Origin: Planctomycetota bacterium
Lineage (GTDB): Bacteria > Planctomycetota > Planctomycetia > Planctomycetales > Planctomycetaceae
Direction: 5' to 3'
NCBI GenBank assembly: GCA_029977045.1
Contig: JAPOLP010000015.1
Span: 1-19,562 of the forward strand
DNA length: 19,562 nt
Part shown: in pieces, positions 9,321-17,831 of the stretch
How positions within the stretch are numbered: the stretch's first letter is position 1
Layout: every line of letters begins with the position of its first letter
The notes under the pieces: model-generated
What the model saw: the letters and a program-made list of their open reading frames with translations, nothing else
Database searches by the model: none
What the model was told of the DNA's origin: nothing
Made by a program: the position numbers and the translations under genes

Positions 9321-9322
9321 GG
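9319..9322 (+). promoter_or_regulatory. Ribosome binding site deciding the PPC-protein start
   Basis: AGGG lies five bases before the ATG at 9328. Upstream in-frame ATGs at 9277, 9313 and 9316 would add residues encoded by the palindromic repeat ahead of the signal peptide and are less likely. Confidence 0.55.
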
Positions 9323-9327
9323 TGAGC

Positions 9328-12300
9328 ATGAATCGAAACCTGATTGCAGCATTCGCCAGCACGACAGTACTGCTGGCCTCATCCCTGTTCGCGCAGCTTC
9401 CGGGGACTCGGCTGGACTCTGTGTTTCCCACGGGGGCTCAGGCAGGTCAGACGGTTGAGGTCACGATTTCGGGCATCGATCTGGATGACGTCGATCGGCT
9501 GACGTTTTCACACACCGGGATCACCGCCGCGAGGAAGATGGCCGAGCCCGGGCCGTTTGATAACGGGCCGCAACCAGTTGAGAACCAGTTTGTCGTGACC
9601 GTCAGAGGCGACGTCCCACCGGGGCAGCATGAGGTCCGGTGTCAGGGCAAGTACGGCCTGTCGAATCCGCGGACGTTTGTCGTCGATACGCTCACCGAGG
9701 TGAACGAGACCGAGCCGAATCTGGAAATCGAGCAGGCCACCGAAGTTCCCGTTCCCGGCATCATCAACGGGCAGCTCAACGGAGGCGCCGATGTGGACCG
9801 GTTCCGATTCAAGGCGAACGCCGGGCAGCGGCTGCTGATCGACGGACAGGCGCGGCGGATTGATTCGCGGTCCGACGTCGTGCTGAAGGTGACCTCGGCG
9901 GACGGCCGCATCCTCGCGGAGAACCGGCAGGGCTTTGCGGGCGATCCACTGATCGATCTGACCTTCCCGGCGGCTGGCGAATACTTCCTGACGGTGCGCG
10001 ATTCGCTGTACCAGGGCGGAGCCGACTTTGTGTACCGCATCGTGCTCTCGTCGCGGCCGCATCTCGACTATGTGTTCCCGCCCGGAGGAGCAGCCGGATC
10101 AAACGATGAGTACACCGTCTATGGACGCAATCTGCCCGGAGGTCAGAACTCGCCGCTGCAGATCGACGGCCAGCCGCTGCAGCAGCTCAATGTGCGCATT
10201 CCGATTCCCGGCGACGTTGCCGACAAGCTGACGTTTTCGTCACGGCTCGATCCGCATCAGGCCGGACTGGACGGGGTCGAGTACCGGGTGAACTCACCCG
10301 CCGGACCGTCGAACCCGATCCTCATCACTGCGACCACTGCCGCGGCTGTGCGCGAGCAGCCGGAGAACAATTCCCCGGCGACGGCGCAGAAGCTGACACT
10401 GCCGTGCGAAGTGCTCGGGCAGTTCTACCCGCAACGGGACATGGACTGGTACACGTTCGACGCGAAGACCAATGAAGTGTTCTTCATTGAGGTCTATTCG
10501 CATCGGCTGGGGCTTCCGACCGATCCCGGTCTGCTGGTGCAGCGGATCACGAAGACGGATGCCGGCGAGGAGCAGGTCAGCCAGATCGTGTGGCTCGACG
10601 ACGTAACCACAAATGATCGCGGCAAGGAGTTTGATCATCGGACGAATGATCCGTGGTACCGCTTCACGGCTCCGGCCGACGGCACCTATCGTGTGATGGT
10701 CCGCGACAGCTACAGCGCAGTGAAGTCCGACCCGCGGCTCGTCTACCGTCTGGCGATCCGGTCCGAACAGCCGGACTTCCGCCTGGCTGCGGCACCCGTC
10801 GATCTGCAGGGGTCGCTTCTGTTGCGGAAAGGGGCGCGGGAAGCGATCCGCGTCACTGCATTCCGACGGGATGGGTATGAGGGCGAGATCCGCGTGTCGG
10901 CCGAGGGACTGCCGAACGGCGTGACCAGCGAAGAAGTCACCATCGGGCCAGGCAGTACCTATTCGACGCTCGTGCTGACAGCGGCCGACAACGCTCCGGG
11001 AGGCAACGGCAGCGTGCGGATTGTCGGCAGGGCGAAAGTGGGCAACGCCGATGTGACGCGCGTCGCCCGCGTCGGCCGACCGCTCGAACCGATCCAGTTT
11101 CAGCAGCCGAACTCCAACGTCGCGAGCATTTCGGCCCGGTTGACTGACGGGATCCAGCTCACCGTTTCGGAGGCAGAGCCGTCGCTCGTCTCGCTCACCG
11201 CGGGCGAGGGCAAAGTGATTGAGACGGCGCGCGGCGGTGTGCTCAAGATTCCTTATGAGGTGAAGCGGGCGGAAGGTGCCGGAGGCAACATCACGGGCTT
11301 CCCGATCGGGCTGCCGCCGAACGTCGGTGTCCCGCAGGTCGGGATCGGTGGCAACGAGAAGGGCGAATTCGAACTGCGTCTGCAGGCCAACACACCGCCA
11401 GGCAAATACACGTTCTATCTGGCGTCGATGGCTCAGGGCGTGCAGTACAGCCGCAACCCGGAAGCCGCCGAAGCGGCGAAGAAACGTCAGGAGGAAATGG
11501 CGAAGGCCCTGACGGAAGCGCAGCAGAAGTTTCAGACCTCACAACAGGCGGCTCAGCAGGCAACCAGCGCACTGAATACTGCGACCAACGAGCTGAATAC
11601 GGCGAACACGGCGAAGACGCAGGCGGATCAGGCGGCGACTCAGGCAGCGGCAGCGCTGAAGACGGCGACCGATCAGCTCAACGCCGCGAAGCAGCAACTC
11701 GCTGCGAAGCCCGACGATGATGGTTTGAAGCAGGCGGTCGCGATGGCGGAAGCCGCAGTGAAAACGACGACGGAAAAAGAGAAAGCCGCAACCGACGCCG
11801 CCACGGCAGCAACGAAAAAGCAGGAAGAAGCCGTCGCGAAACAGAAGGCGGCTCAGGAAGCGAAGACGCAGGCCGATCAGGAACAGCAGGAAGCACAGCA
11901 GTTCCAGACACTCGCACAGCAGGAGAAGCAGCGCGCCGATCAGAAGGCGCAGCAGACTCAGCAGCAGGCGAACAAACGCGGGTTCAATTTCAACACCGCG
12001 TCAACACCGGTGACGATCCAGATCGCCGAGTACCCGATCACCCACTCAGGCCCCGATGCTGCAACGGTCAAGCAGGGCGACGCTGTTGACGTCCCATTCA
12101 AGGTCACTCGGCTGTACGACTTCAACGCGAACGTCAGCGTGCAGCCGCAGTTACCCGGAGGCGTCGGCGGCCTGTCGATTCCCGGTATCAACATCGACCA
12201 GAACAACACCGAGGGCACAGTGAAGATCACCGCTGCGGCGAACGCGACTCCCGGTGAACACGCCATGACGTTCCGGCTGCAGATGAATTTCAACGGTCAG

Positions 12301-12360
12301 AACCTGATCCTCGATCACCCGCTGAAACTGACTATTGTCTCGGTGGAAACACAGAAGTAA
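9328..12360 (+). CDS. Exported PPC/TIG beta-domain protein with a helical-hairpin insert
   Basis: This secreted 1010-residue protein has adhesive-type beta domains and a long helical insert; its partner is unknown. After a signal peptide (1-22, MNRNLIAAFASTTVLLASSLFA) come a TIG-like domain (about 24-120), a PPC-type domain (about 122-242, with DVDRFRFKANAGQ), a second TIG-like region (about 243-330, YVFPPGGAAGS), a second PPC domain (about 343-482, DMDWYTFDAKTNEVF) and Ig-like segments (about 486-711). Residues 712-883 are a charged Ala/Gln/Lys-rich coiled coil, followed by a beta region to the C-terminus. The coil splits a beta domain: FYLASMAQGVQYSRNP precedes it and TASTPVTIQIAEYPI, its likely last strand, follows. 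A PDDD turn at residue 795 sits at the centre of the coil. No catalytic motif is visible. The TIG and PPC calls are by fold pattern; Ig-type assignments are less sure. It sits between two cytochrome-motif genes in the same direction. Confidence 0.88.
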   Translation: MNRNLIAAFASTTVLLASSLFAQLPGTRLDSVFPTGAQAGQTVEVTISGIDLDDVDRLTFSHTGITAARKMAEPGPFDNGPQPVENQFVVTVRGDVPPGQHEVRCQGKYGLSNPRTFVVDTLTEVNETEPNLEIEQATEVPVPGIINGQLNGGADVDRFRFKANAGQRLLIDGQARRIDSRSDVVLKVTSADGRILAENRQGFAGDPLIDLTFPAAGEYFLTVRDSLYQGGADFVYRIVLSSRPHLDYVFPPGGAAGSNDEYTVYGRNLPGGQNSPLQIDGQPLQQLNVRIPIPGDVADKLTFSSRLDPHQAGLDGVEYRVNSPAGPSNPILITATTAAAVREQPENNSPATAQKLTLPCEVLGQFYPQRDMDWYTFDAKTNEVFFIEVYSHRLGLPTDPGLLVQRITKTDAGEEQVSQIVWLDDVTTNDRGKEFDHRTNDPWYRFTAPADGTYRVMVRDSYSAVKSDPRLVYRLAIRSEQPDFRLAAAPVDLQGSLLLRKGAREAIRVTAFRRDGYEGEIRVSAEGLPNGVTSEEVTIGPGSTYSTLVLTAADNAPGGNGSVRIVGRAKVGNADVTRVARVGRPLEPIQFQQPNSNVASISARLTDGIQLTVSEAEPSLVSLTAGEGKVIETARGGVLKIPYEVKRAEGAGGNITGFPIGLPPNVGVPQVGIGGNEKGEFELRLQANTPPGKYTFYLASMAQGVQYSRNPEAAEAAKKRQEEMAKALTEAQQKFQTSQQAAQQATSALNTATNELNTANTAKTQADQAATQAAAALKTATDQLNAAKQQLAAKPDDDGLKQAVAMAEAAVKTTTEKEKAATDAATAATKKQEEAVAKQKAAQEAKTQADQEQQEAQQFQTLAQQEKQRADQKAQQTQQQANKRGFNFNTASTPVTIQIAEYPITHSGPDAATVKQGDAVDVPFKVTRLYDFNANVSVQPQLPGGVGGLSIPGINIDQNNTEGTVKITAAANATPGEHAMTFRLQMNFNGQNLILDHPLKLTIVSVETQK
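11461..11976 (+). other. Coiled-coil hairpin segment inside the PPC protein
   Basis: This encodes residues 712-883, rich in Ala, Gln, Lys, Glu and Thr and almost free of Gly, Pro and aromatics. The exception is the turn AAKPDDDG at residues 792-799, almost exactly midway. Two arms of about 83 residues would fold back on each other. The C-terminal arm is richer in Gln and Lys than the N-terminal arm. Confidence 0.75.
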
Positions 12361-12380
12361 GCAGGTTGGATGTGATTGAG

Positions 12381-12410
12381 GAACGCTAATCGACGCGAAT
12401 TAACGCGAAT
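12381..12410. repeat. Three tandem 10-base repeats
   Basis: GAACGCTAAT, CGACGCGAAT and TAACGCGAAT follow one another without a gap, giving the consensus nnACGCgAAT. They start 20 bases after the stop of the PPC gene and lie about 130 bases before the next start. A ten-base period puts each unit on the same face of the helix, so a protein-binding site is possible. A dispersed intergenic repeat is equally possible. Confidence 0.5.
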
Positions 12411-12489
12411 GGGAGATGATCTGGTCCACTACGGTCGAATTCCTGCCGGCGACTCGTGTGGGGACGCGGGAATGAGGCCGCAAGAGAAC

Positions 12490-12510
12490 TCAACACATCA
12501 TTAGTGTTGA
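12490..12510. other. Small hairpin before the cytochrome-WD40 gene
   Basis: TCAACAC at 12490-12496 and GTGTTGA at 12504-12510 form a perfect 7-bp inverted repeat with a 7-base loop, ending 27 bases before the GTG start at 12538. No T-run follows, so it is not a terminator. It could be an operator or an mRNA structure near the ribosome site, or chance. Confidence 0.35.
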
Positions 12511-12537
12511 TAACTGAAGATTGGTGGTTCTTGACGA

Positions 12538-15500
12538 GTGCTCTCTCTAGAAAACTTTTTTCGGACTGGTGCCGTGAGACATTTATTCGTTCTGCTGACC
12601 TCTTTGAGTGTTACGCACGCTGCTTATGCTGCGCCGATTCCTGTGGCGAATGTGCAGCGTGGTGAGCCAGTTGTCTTCGAGAAAGACATTCTGCCGATCC
12701 TGCAGAAGAACTGTCTGGCCTGTCACAGCCTGACTGAGAAGCACGGCGATCTGGTGCTCGAATCGCCGCAGGGGATCCTGAAGGGCGGCGATACCGGGCC
12801 GGCGGCGATTCCCGGTAAAGGGGCGGAGAGTCTGATTCTCAAGGTCGCGGCGCATCAGAGCGAGCCGGTGATGCCGCCTGAGGGGAACGAGGTCGCGGCA
12901 AAGCCGTTGACCTCGCAGGAACTCGGACTGCTGAAGCTGTGGATCGACCAAGGGGCTCGCGGCAGCAGTGGTGTCGCCACACTCTCACCCAAGAAATGGC
13001 AGGCGCTGCCGAAGTCGGTCAGTCCCGTGTACGCCGTCGCGGTGACGCCGGACGGGCAGTACGTCGCGTCCAGTCGCGCGAATCAGTTGTTTCTGTATCA
13101 CGTGCCGACAGGCAAGCTGGTGACACGGCTCAGCGATCCGGCTCTGGCCAGCGGTGAGAACGATCCCGGGATCGCGCATCGGGATCTGGTGCAGTCGCTG
13201 GCGATCAGCGTGGACGGCGACCTGCTGGCGTCGGGGAGTTTTCGTGAAGTGAAACTCTGGCGGCGGCCGAGCGACGTTGTGCGGCAGACCCTGGCGACAG
13301 GTGCCGAGGTGACGGCGGTCGCGGTCAGTCCAGATCGCAAGTGGATCGCGTCATCGGGTCCGAACAACACGATCCGTCTATGGAACGCGGCGGACGGAGC
13401 GGCCGGGCCAACACTCACCGGGCATACCGATCGCGTGACGTCGCTAAAGTTTTCGGCGGACGGTGCGCGGCTGGTGTCGGGATCGGCGGATCAGAGCATT
13501 CGCGTGTGGAATACGGCAGACGGGGCGCTGACGGGCGTGATCGAAACGCCGGTCGCCGTGAATGCAGTTGAGCTGGTCGCAACGGCGGCTCCAACCGAAC
13601 AGCAGCCGAATCCGGACTGGCTGCTGGTTTCCGGCGGTGCGGAGAACTTTGTCAGGACGTGGACGCTGCCGGCGGTGGCGCCGGAGAAGCTGGCGCTGTC
13701 GGTGCCGAATCTGCAGCAGGTGGTCGTGAGCCGTGATCGGCGGTTTGTGGCATTGAGTGCTGCAGACGGAACGGTGCGGGTTTTGAACGTTGCGAACCAG
13801 CTAGCAGCGAACGAACCGGGGGCGGGCGCCCCGCGGGTGATGATTACGGAACTCGCCACGTGGAAGCTCGATAACGGGGCGGCAAGTTCTCTGGAGTTTG
13901 TGACTGATCACGCGGCTGTCGCAGCGGCGGCCGGGAATGAGGAGACGCTGGCGAAGCTGGTGCCGCAACTGGCGACAACAGCGGCCGACGGCAGCGTCAG
14001 CCTGTGGAGCGTCCCCGAGAAGAAACTGCTGGCTCGCTGGTCCGGGGCAACGGCGAACGGCAACGCTGTTCCGGCAACGTCAATTGCGGCGTCGGCGGAC
14101 GGGAAGCAGCTTGTCAGCGGCGTCGAGAACGGCGGCATCACGCTGTGGAATCTGGCCTCCGCTCAGACGATCGCGTTCGAGGGCACGACGGGCGGGGCGG
14201 TCGCGGGGATCGTCGTGAGTCCGTCGCGGAAGTTGGCGGCCGTGGCCGGCGTGGCGAACGGGCAGCACGTCGTCTTCGTGCGGAACCTCGACAACGGACA
14301 GCTCGTCCACACTCTGGCCGGGCATGCCGGGCCAATCACAGCGATCGCATTTTCGGCCGACAACACGCGGCTGGCGACCGGTTCGGCGGACAGGACGGTC
14401 CGCGTCTGGGATCCGGCGAATGCTCAGCAGCCCGAGCAACTCAAGCTGGAAGGTTTGACCGGCAACGTGACAGCGGTCGCGTTCGTATCGAGTGGTACGC
14501 AGATACTGACTGGAACGGCGGACAACAAACTGCGTCTGTGGAACCTGGCCGACGGAATGCTTCTGAAGGACTTTGAAGGGCACACGGGAGCAATCGTATC
14601 GGTCGGCTTCTGGCCGGGGATTCAACCGTATTCGGTTTCGGCGGATAAGTCCGTGCGGTTCTGGAACCCGGACGACGGCAGCCAGACGCGGGCCTTCAAT
14701 TATCCGGCAACGCCGACTGCAACTGCTCTCACGCCGGATGGCCAGAAGCTCGCGGTCGCTGGTGACGACAAGCTCGTCCGCATTTATCAGATCAACAACG
14801 GACAGGTTCTGCAGACGCTGATCGGGCATTCGGATATCCCAACATCCGTGTCGTTTTCGCAGGACGATAATCGGCTGGTTTCGGCCACGGCCAAAGGCGA
14901 GCTGATCGTCTGGGATGTCGCGAGCGGTCGGCTGCTGGAATCAGCAGGTAACGCGTCGCTGACGGTGGCGGCGTTTGATTTTCAGCTTGATCGAGTGCTC
15001 ACCGGAGACAAATCCGGGCAGCTCGCTCAACAGCCTTTGCGGTTCCTGCGACATCTCGATGGCAATCAGCAGGCGATCACGTCGCTGCTGTTTCACTCGA
15101 ACGGCCAGACGGTGTTTGCGACGAGCAAGGACGGTTCGTTAAGGGGATACTCGACAGCGAACGGTCAGCAGACGTTTGTGACGAGTCACGGAGCGGCAAT
15201 CAACGTGCTGGCGATCTCGCCGAACGAGCAGGTGCTCGCGACCGCGGGTGAGAACAACGTCGTGCGGTTGTGGCAAACGAACGGCGGCGGTTTCGGGCCG
15301 CAGCAGTTGGCGGGATTTACAGGTCCGGTGAAGAGCGTTGCGTTCTCGCTCGACAACGCGTCGGTGATTGGCGGCAGTACTGGCGAGAAGCCGGCGGCGC
15401 TCGTGTTCGAGCTGCAGTCGGGCGCGATGCAGCAGCGGTTCACTCAGCACACGCAGCCGGTCATCGGGCTGGTGCTTGCCGGCGAAGACGGTCGCGTACT

Positions 15501-17475
15501 GTCGGCCGATGCAGCAGGGGTGATCGTGTGGAGCACGCACGCGGTGCGGAGCATCTCCGGTCACGGCAGTCAGGTGATGTCGCTGGCGTCGCTGCCGGGC
15601 ACACCGATGCAGGTCTTCTCGGGCAGTCTGGATGCGACCGCGCGGAGGTGGAATCTCGACAATGGCCAGCAGCTTGGCCAGTACAACCACGGCGGCGCGG
15701 TGACGGCGGTGGCCGTACGACCGGACGGTCAGCGGCTCGCAACAGCCAGCGACAATCACACGGCGAAGCTCTGGAACATCAACGGGCAGCAGATCGCCGA
15801 GATGCGGAGCGACGTACGGCGGAAGGTGCAGGTCGCTCGGGCGACGCAGCAGCAGAACGCGGCTCAGGCGCGAGTGAACGCCGCGAAGCAGCAGTTTGAC
15901 GCGGCCGAAAAGGATCTGCCGGTCAAAACCGAAGCGGCAAAGAAAGCGGACGAAGCTCTGGCTGCGGCCAACAAGGACGTGCAGGACAAGAAGACGGCGC
16001 TCAACAAGGCAATGGGCGAGAAGGTCGCCGCCGAAAAGGAAGCCATCGAAGCCTCGAAGGCGGCTCAGGTGGCGCTGCTCGCAAAGCTGCGTGCCGAAGC
16101 AGACGCGAAAACCGCGGCCGACGCGGTGCAGCAGGCGGTCGTCAAGTCGAACCAGCTGACTGCGGCGTCAAATGCAGCCCCGACCGATGAAACATTGAAG
16201 AAGGCCGCGACCGATGCGGCGGCGGCCGTGCAGGCGGCTCAGGCCGAATCGCAGAAGCTGACAGCGGCGGTCGCGGCTCCGACACAGGCGGCTCAGACGG
16301 CGGTCAACGCGGCGAATCAGGCAACGCAGAAAGTCACACAGACTCAGAAGCCGTTTACCGATGCGCTGGCAGCGCTTAAGACGTCCGAGTCGGCTCAGAA
16401 TCTGGCGTCTCAGCAACAGGTGATCGCCGCGCGCGAACTGGAAGCGGCCACGGCCGTCGTGCCGGTTGCGAAAGACACGCACGCGAAAATGGAAGCGGCT
16501 CTGGAAGCCGCGAAGAAAGCTCTGGAAGAAGCCAACAAAGCGTCGGCCGAGGCGGACCTGGCGATTCGCTCGCTGGCGTTCTCGCCAGATGGACGGCTGC
16601 TGGCGACCGGCGGTGAGTTTTCCAGTGTGCACACCTGGGACGCGGAGACGGGAACGGCTCTGGCGGCGTTCGCGGGGCACGCGGCGGCGGCCGGCAGCGT
16701 GACGTTCTTCGATGACGAGTCGCTCGTGTCAGGCTCGGCTGATCACTCCGTCCGTGTGTGGGAATTGAACCCGGGCTGGCGTCTGGAACGGACGATCGGA
16801 GCCGTCGACCAGCCGGAACTGATTTCACACCGCGTCACGTCGCTCGACTTCAGTTCCGCAGCCGACCAGTTGCTCGTCGCGGGCGGAGTTCCGTCACGCA
16901 ACGGCGAACTGCTGGTGTTTAACGTGGCGGACGGTGCGCGGCAGTTCTTCCTGCCGCAGGCACACGATGACGTCATCTACTCAGCGCGGTTTTCACCCGA
17001 CGGGAAGCGGATTGCGTCCGGGTCAGCCGACAAATACATCCGCACGTTTGACGTGGCGAGCAGTCAGCAGTTGCGGCGGCTCGAAGGGCACACGAACTAC
17101 GTGCTGGGACTGGCCTGGAAGGGCGACGGCAGCACACTGGTGTCGGCCGCCGCAGATAACTCCATCAAGGTCTGGAACTCGGAGACCGGGGATCAGGACC
17201 GCACGATCCCGAACTTCGGCAAGCACGTCACCGCGGTGCGGTACATCGGCGAGTCCGACAACATCGTCTCCAGTTGTGGCGACCGACTGGTCCGCATGCA
17301 CACGGCGACAAACGGCGGTAACTTCCGCAACTTCGGCGGCGCGTCCGGCTGGCTGCACTGCGTTGACATCACTCCCGACAGCAACCTGGTGGCCACCGGA
17401 ACAGCCGACGGCAACGTGTTTCTGTGGAACGGCAACAACGGTCAGGCACTGAAGACGCTGACAATCGGCGAGTAA
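12538..17475 (+). CDS. Exported cytochrome c-WD40 fusion with a helical-hairpin insert
   Basis: This 1645-residue protein joins a heme domain to a large propeller scaffold. After the signal peptide (hydrophobic RHLFVLLTSLSVTHAAYA) comes a planctomycete cytochrome c domain (about 40-145) with C59-LA-C62-H63 and M112 in VMPPEG as the likely distal ligand. WD40 repeats follow: I count 21 blades to about residue 1089, then a coiled coil (1090-1341), then 7 more blades to the end, 28 in all. The coil stands in the loop where blade 22 would normally open with its GH turn. The start is uncertain: GTG at 12538 has GGTGG ten bases upstream, while GTG at 12574 would give a more compact signal peptide (MRHLFVLL) but has only a weak ribosome site. 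Cytochrome-WD40 fusions are known in planctomycetes. What is odd here is the large hairpin and its resemblance to the insert in the PPC protein. The redox partner is unknown. Confidence 0.9.
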   Translation: MLSLENFFRTGAVRHLFVLLTSLSVTHAAYAAPIPVANVQRGEPVVFEKDILPILQKNCLACHSLTEKHGDLVLESPQGILKGGDTGPAAIPGKGAESLILKVAAHQSEPVMPPEGNEVAAKPLTSQELGLLKLWIDQGARGSSGVATLSPKKWQALPKSVSPVYAVAVTPDGQYVASSRANQLFLYHVPTGKLVTRLSDPALASGENDPGIAHRDLVQSLAISVDGDLLASGSFREVKLWRRPSDVVRQTLATGAEVTAVAVSPDRKWIASSGPNNTIRLWNAADGAAGPTLTGHTDRVTSLKFSADGARLVSGSADQSIRVWNTADGALTGVIETPVAVNAVELVATAAPTEQQPNPDWLLVSGGAENFVRTWTLPAVAPEKLALSVPNLQQVVVSRDRRFVALSAADGTVRVLNVANQLAANEPGAGAPRVMITELATWKLDNGAASSLEFVTDHAAVAAAAGNEETLAKLVPQLATTAADGSVSLWSVPEKKLLARWSGATANGNAVPATSIAASADGKQLVSGVENGGITLWNLASAQTIAFEGTTGGAVAGIVVSPSRKLAAVAGVANGQHVVFVRNLDNGQLVHTLAGHAGPITAIAFSADNTRLATGSADRTVRVWDPANAQQPEQLKLEGLTGNVTAVAFVSSGTQILTGTADNKLRLWNLADGMLLKDFEGHTGAIVSVGFWPGIQPYSVSADKSVRFWNPDDGSQTRAFNYPATPTATALTPDGQKLAVAGDDKLVRIYQINNGQVLQTLIGHSDIPTSVSFSQDDNRLVSATAKGELIVWDVASGRLLESAGNASLTVAAFDFQLDRVLTGDKSGQLAQQPLRFLRHLDGNQQAITSLLFHSNGQTVFATSKDGSLRGYSTANGQQTFVTSHGAAINVLAISPNEQVLATAGENNVVRLWQTNGGGFGPQQLAGFTGPVKSVAFSLDNASVIGGSTGEKPAALVFELQSGAMQQRFTQHTQPVIGLVLAGEDGRVLSADAAGVIVWSTHAVRSISGHGSQVMSLASLPGTPMQVFSGSLDATARRWNLDNGQQLGQYNHGGAVTAVAVRPDGQRLATASDNHTAKLWNINGQQIAEMRSDVRRKVQVARATQQQNAAQARVNAAKQQFDAAEKDLPVKTEAAKKADEALAAANKDVQDKKTALNKAMGEKVAAEKEAIEASKAAQVALLAKLRAEADAKTAADAVQQAVVKSNQLTAASNAAPTDETLKKAATDAAAAVQAAQAESQKLTAAVAAPTQAAQTAVNAANQATQKVTQTQKPFTDALAALKTSESAQNLASQQQVIAARELEAATAVVPVAKDTHAKMEAALEAAKKALEEANKASAEADLAIRSLAFSPDGRLLATGGEFSSVHTWDAETGTALAAFAGHAAAAGSVTFFDDESLVSGSADHSVRVWELNPGWRLERTIGAVDQPELISHRVTSLDFSSAADQLLVAGGVPSRNGELLVFNVADGARQFFLPQAHDDVIYSARFSPDGKRIASGSADKYIRTFDVASSQQLRRLEGHTNYVLGLAWKGDGSTLVSAAADNSIKVWNSETGDQDRTIPNFGKHVTAVRYIGESDNIVSSCGDRLVRMHTATNGGNFRNFGGASGWLHCVDITPDSNLVATGTADGNVFLWNGNNGQALKTLTIGE
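15805..16560 (+). other. Coiled-coil hairpin segment inside the cytochrome-WD40 protein
   Basis: This encodes residues 1090-1341, an Ala/Lys/Glu/Gln-rich helical stretch between the 21st and 22nd blades. The turn NAAPTDETLKKA has its Pro at residue 1215, the exact midpoint, giving two arms of about 125 residues. The turn and the helix after it resemble the turn region of the PPC-protein insert (10 identities over 21 aligned residues by eye). Confidence 0.75.
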
Positions 17476-17603
17476 CTCAACGTGTTCGGAAGTGATCGGA
17501 CAACACGAGGAAACAGAGCGGAAGGGTGGCGACCTGCGAGAACGCTGATCTTCGCTCATACGAATTGATCAGCCACGGGACGCTGGCCTCGGGTTTCGTG
17601 CAG

Positions 17604-17635
17604 GAACCGGGGCTTGCGCCCCGCGGCTGATTGAG
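17604..17635. repeat. Short palindromic intergenic repeat, copy 2
   Basis: A 32-base element beginning GAACCGGGGCTTGCGCCCC has a clean stem: GGGGC at 17609-17613 pairs with GCCCC at 17618-17622 around the loop TTGC. It matches the element at 9289-9320 in length, start, palindromic core and tail. No T-run follows, so it is not an intrinsic terminator of the usual kind, though a strong hairpin here could protect or punctuate the mRNA. Confidence 0.5.
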
Positions 17636-17818
17636 CGGCCCTTGAAACCCCGGGAAGTCGGCGGTTCCGACGGTCAAATCTGCAGAGGCGGCACAGCTCT
17701 GCTCTGTTGCAGCGAATCACAAATCGGTAGTCTCCATATCAATGCGTAGCGATGCGTTTTGTCGATGTAGTTTCTGAAGAGCTCTGCGTCGGAGTCCCTT
17801 CTCTGTTCGTCAATATTC

Positions 17819-17823
17819 AAGGA
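17819..17823 (+). promoter_or_regulatory. Ribosome binding site of the DUF1501 gene
   Basis: AAGGA lies eight bases before the ATG at 17832. It supports that start, which places the Tat motif at residues 17-22. Confidence 0.7.
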
Positions 17824-17831
17824 CACGTGGA

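Larger units (their letters stand above)
17476..17831. other. Intergenic gap before the DUF1501 gene
   Basis: This gap of 356 bases is the longest inside the cluster. It holds the second copy of the palindromic repeat (17604-17635), preceded by a degenerate C/G-rich stretch (about 17564-17596). The remainder (17640-17815) is less GC-rich and could house a separate promoter, but I found no convincing -35/-10 pair. No gene is supported: the small reverse-strand frame at 17477-17677 covers the repeat and has no domain. Confidence 0.6.

Noticed and set aside
12456..12665. Small ATG-started frame overlapping the cytochrome-WD40 start
   Set aside because: It runs in another frame across the signal peptide and heme gene start and has no domain of its own.
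14080..14829. Reverse-strand open frame of 249 aa within the cytochrome-WD40 gene
   Set aside because: Arg-rich shadow of WD40 repeats with no recognisable domain.
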